Source: Lentisphaerae bacterium GWF2_38_69 (GTDB lineage: Bacteria; Verrucomicrobiota; Lentisphaeria; Victivallales; GWF2-38-69). Taken from it: a DNA stretch of 64,000 bases. How positions within the stretch are numbered: position 1 is the first letter of the stretch; each line of letters starts with the position of its first letter. Below are positions 63,876 through 64,000 of this stretch, in pieces. The notes under the pieces were generated by a model. It searched no databases. It worked only from the letters and a program-made list of their open reading frames with translations, and was not told where the DNA came from. The position numbers were made by a program, and so were the translations under genes. The stretch lies in assembly GCA_001803205.1 (NCBI GenBank), contig MHBE01000040.1, positions 62,001 through 126,000 on the forward strand. The letters are read 5' to 3'.

Positions 63876-64000
63876 TTTTATGCAAAATGCCTTTATTGCC
63901 GGAACAATTATCGCATTTATCTGCGGAATAATAAGTTATTTTGTTATTGTCAGGCGTATTGCCTTCGCTGCCCATGCTCTGGGACATATAAGCTTAACAG
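63862..64000 (+). CDS. Metal ABC transporter permease (ZnuB-like), 3' end outside window
   Basis: 46 codons of the N-terminus only. 'MQNAFIAGTIIAFICGIISY' is followed by 'FVIVRRIAFAAHALGHISL', the characteristic start of cluster 9 permeases ('..R...f.g.alsHa.laG'). The ATG at 63862 is supported by AAAGGAG and overlaps the end of the ATPase gene. It is too short for the ORF track because the window ends inside it. Confidence 0.85.
   Translation, partial: MWEYDFMQNAFIAGTIIAFICGIISYFVIVRRIAFAAHALGHISLT

Noticed and set aside
1-64000. CRISPR arrays, rRNA genes, complete insertion sequences, prophage
   Set aside because: No regularly spaced repeats, no rRNA-like conserved stretches, no intact transposase or phage structural genes were seen on reading both strands and the ORF track.

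Overview
The window is an AT-rich (well under 40% G+C by eye), gene-dense chromosomal segment of a Gram-negative-type bacterium. Evidence for a diderm envelope is an AcrA/AcrB-like RND pump, several lipoproteins, a GT-C lipid-linked glycosyltransferase and MurG. The ribosomal proteins (for example the S3 N-terminus with 'KDWDSKWFA'), the lack of L30 (rpmD), a zinc-type S14 and the MurG 'HDGN' motif are compatible with the PVC superphylum (Lentisphaerota-like). That placement is a guess from memory and not a computed one. HydF suggests an anaerobic, hydrogenase-bearing lifestyle.

Layout. 1-2.1 kb: a PLD-family gene cut by the window edge, then a graveyard with a broken Bcr/CflA-type transporter and a broken methyltransferase. 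2.1-11 kb: inositol-monophosphatase family enzyme, a Cache-HAMP-SpoIIE phosphatase divergent from a stand-alone Cache membrane protein plus cupin, and an RND efflux operon. 11-19.6 kb: threonine synthase, a repeat-bearing lipoprotein, MurG, DnaE and a PLP ornithine/lysine decarboxylase. 19.8-31.1 kb: GT-C glycosyltransferase, a cphA-hydF-PEBP operon, an isopropylmalate-dehydrogenase-family enzyme with an MFS transporter, and topoisomerase I with unusual C-terminal helical repeats.

31.4-43.5 kb is the most unusual region. A DAACS-type secondary transporter fused to a type-3 solute-binding domain is followed by an XRE-PAS regulator, a TPR protein, two exported caspase-fold (clan CD) peptidase-like proteins, a binding lipoprotein plus DAACS transporter as a separate pair, and an exported transglutaminase-like protein. 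I read it as a protein-degradation and amino-acid-scavenging island in which a binding protein appears coupled to a DAACS-family carrier in both fused and split form. It ends with a roughly 200-bp, about 97% identical copy of part of the topA C-terminal repeat.

43.6-51.5 kb: a ribosomal protein cluster that begins abruptly at rplV (no rpsJ-rpsS upstream) and runs to rplO, then a strong terminator-like hairpin and secY. 51.5-56.4 kb: comF, accD, an SRP RNA gene, dnaX, a GNAT remnant, ybaB and recR; the SRP RNA-dnaX-ybaB-recR order matches the classical arrangement in Bacillus. 56.4-62.2 kb: a second XRE-PAS regulator divergent from an exported isochorismatase-family hydrolase and a Bcr/CflA transporter, cardiolipin synthase, and an EEP-family hydrolase. 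62.2 kb to the end: a znuA-znuC-znuB-like metal transporter behind a good Zur-box candidate, cut by the window end.

I saw no CRISPR array, rRNA, convincing tRNA or complete insertion sequence.
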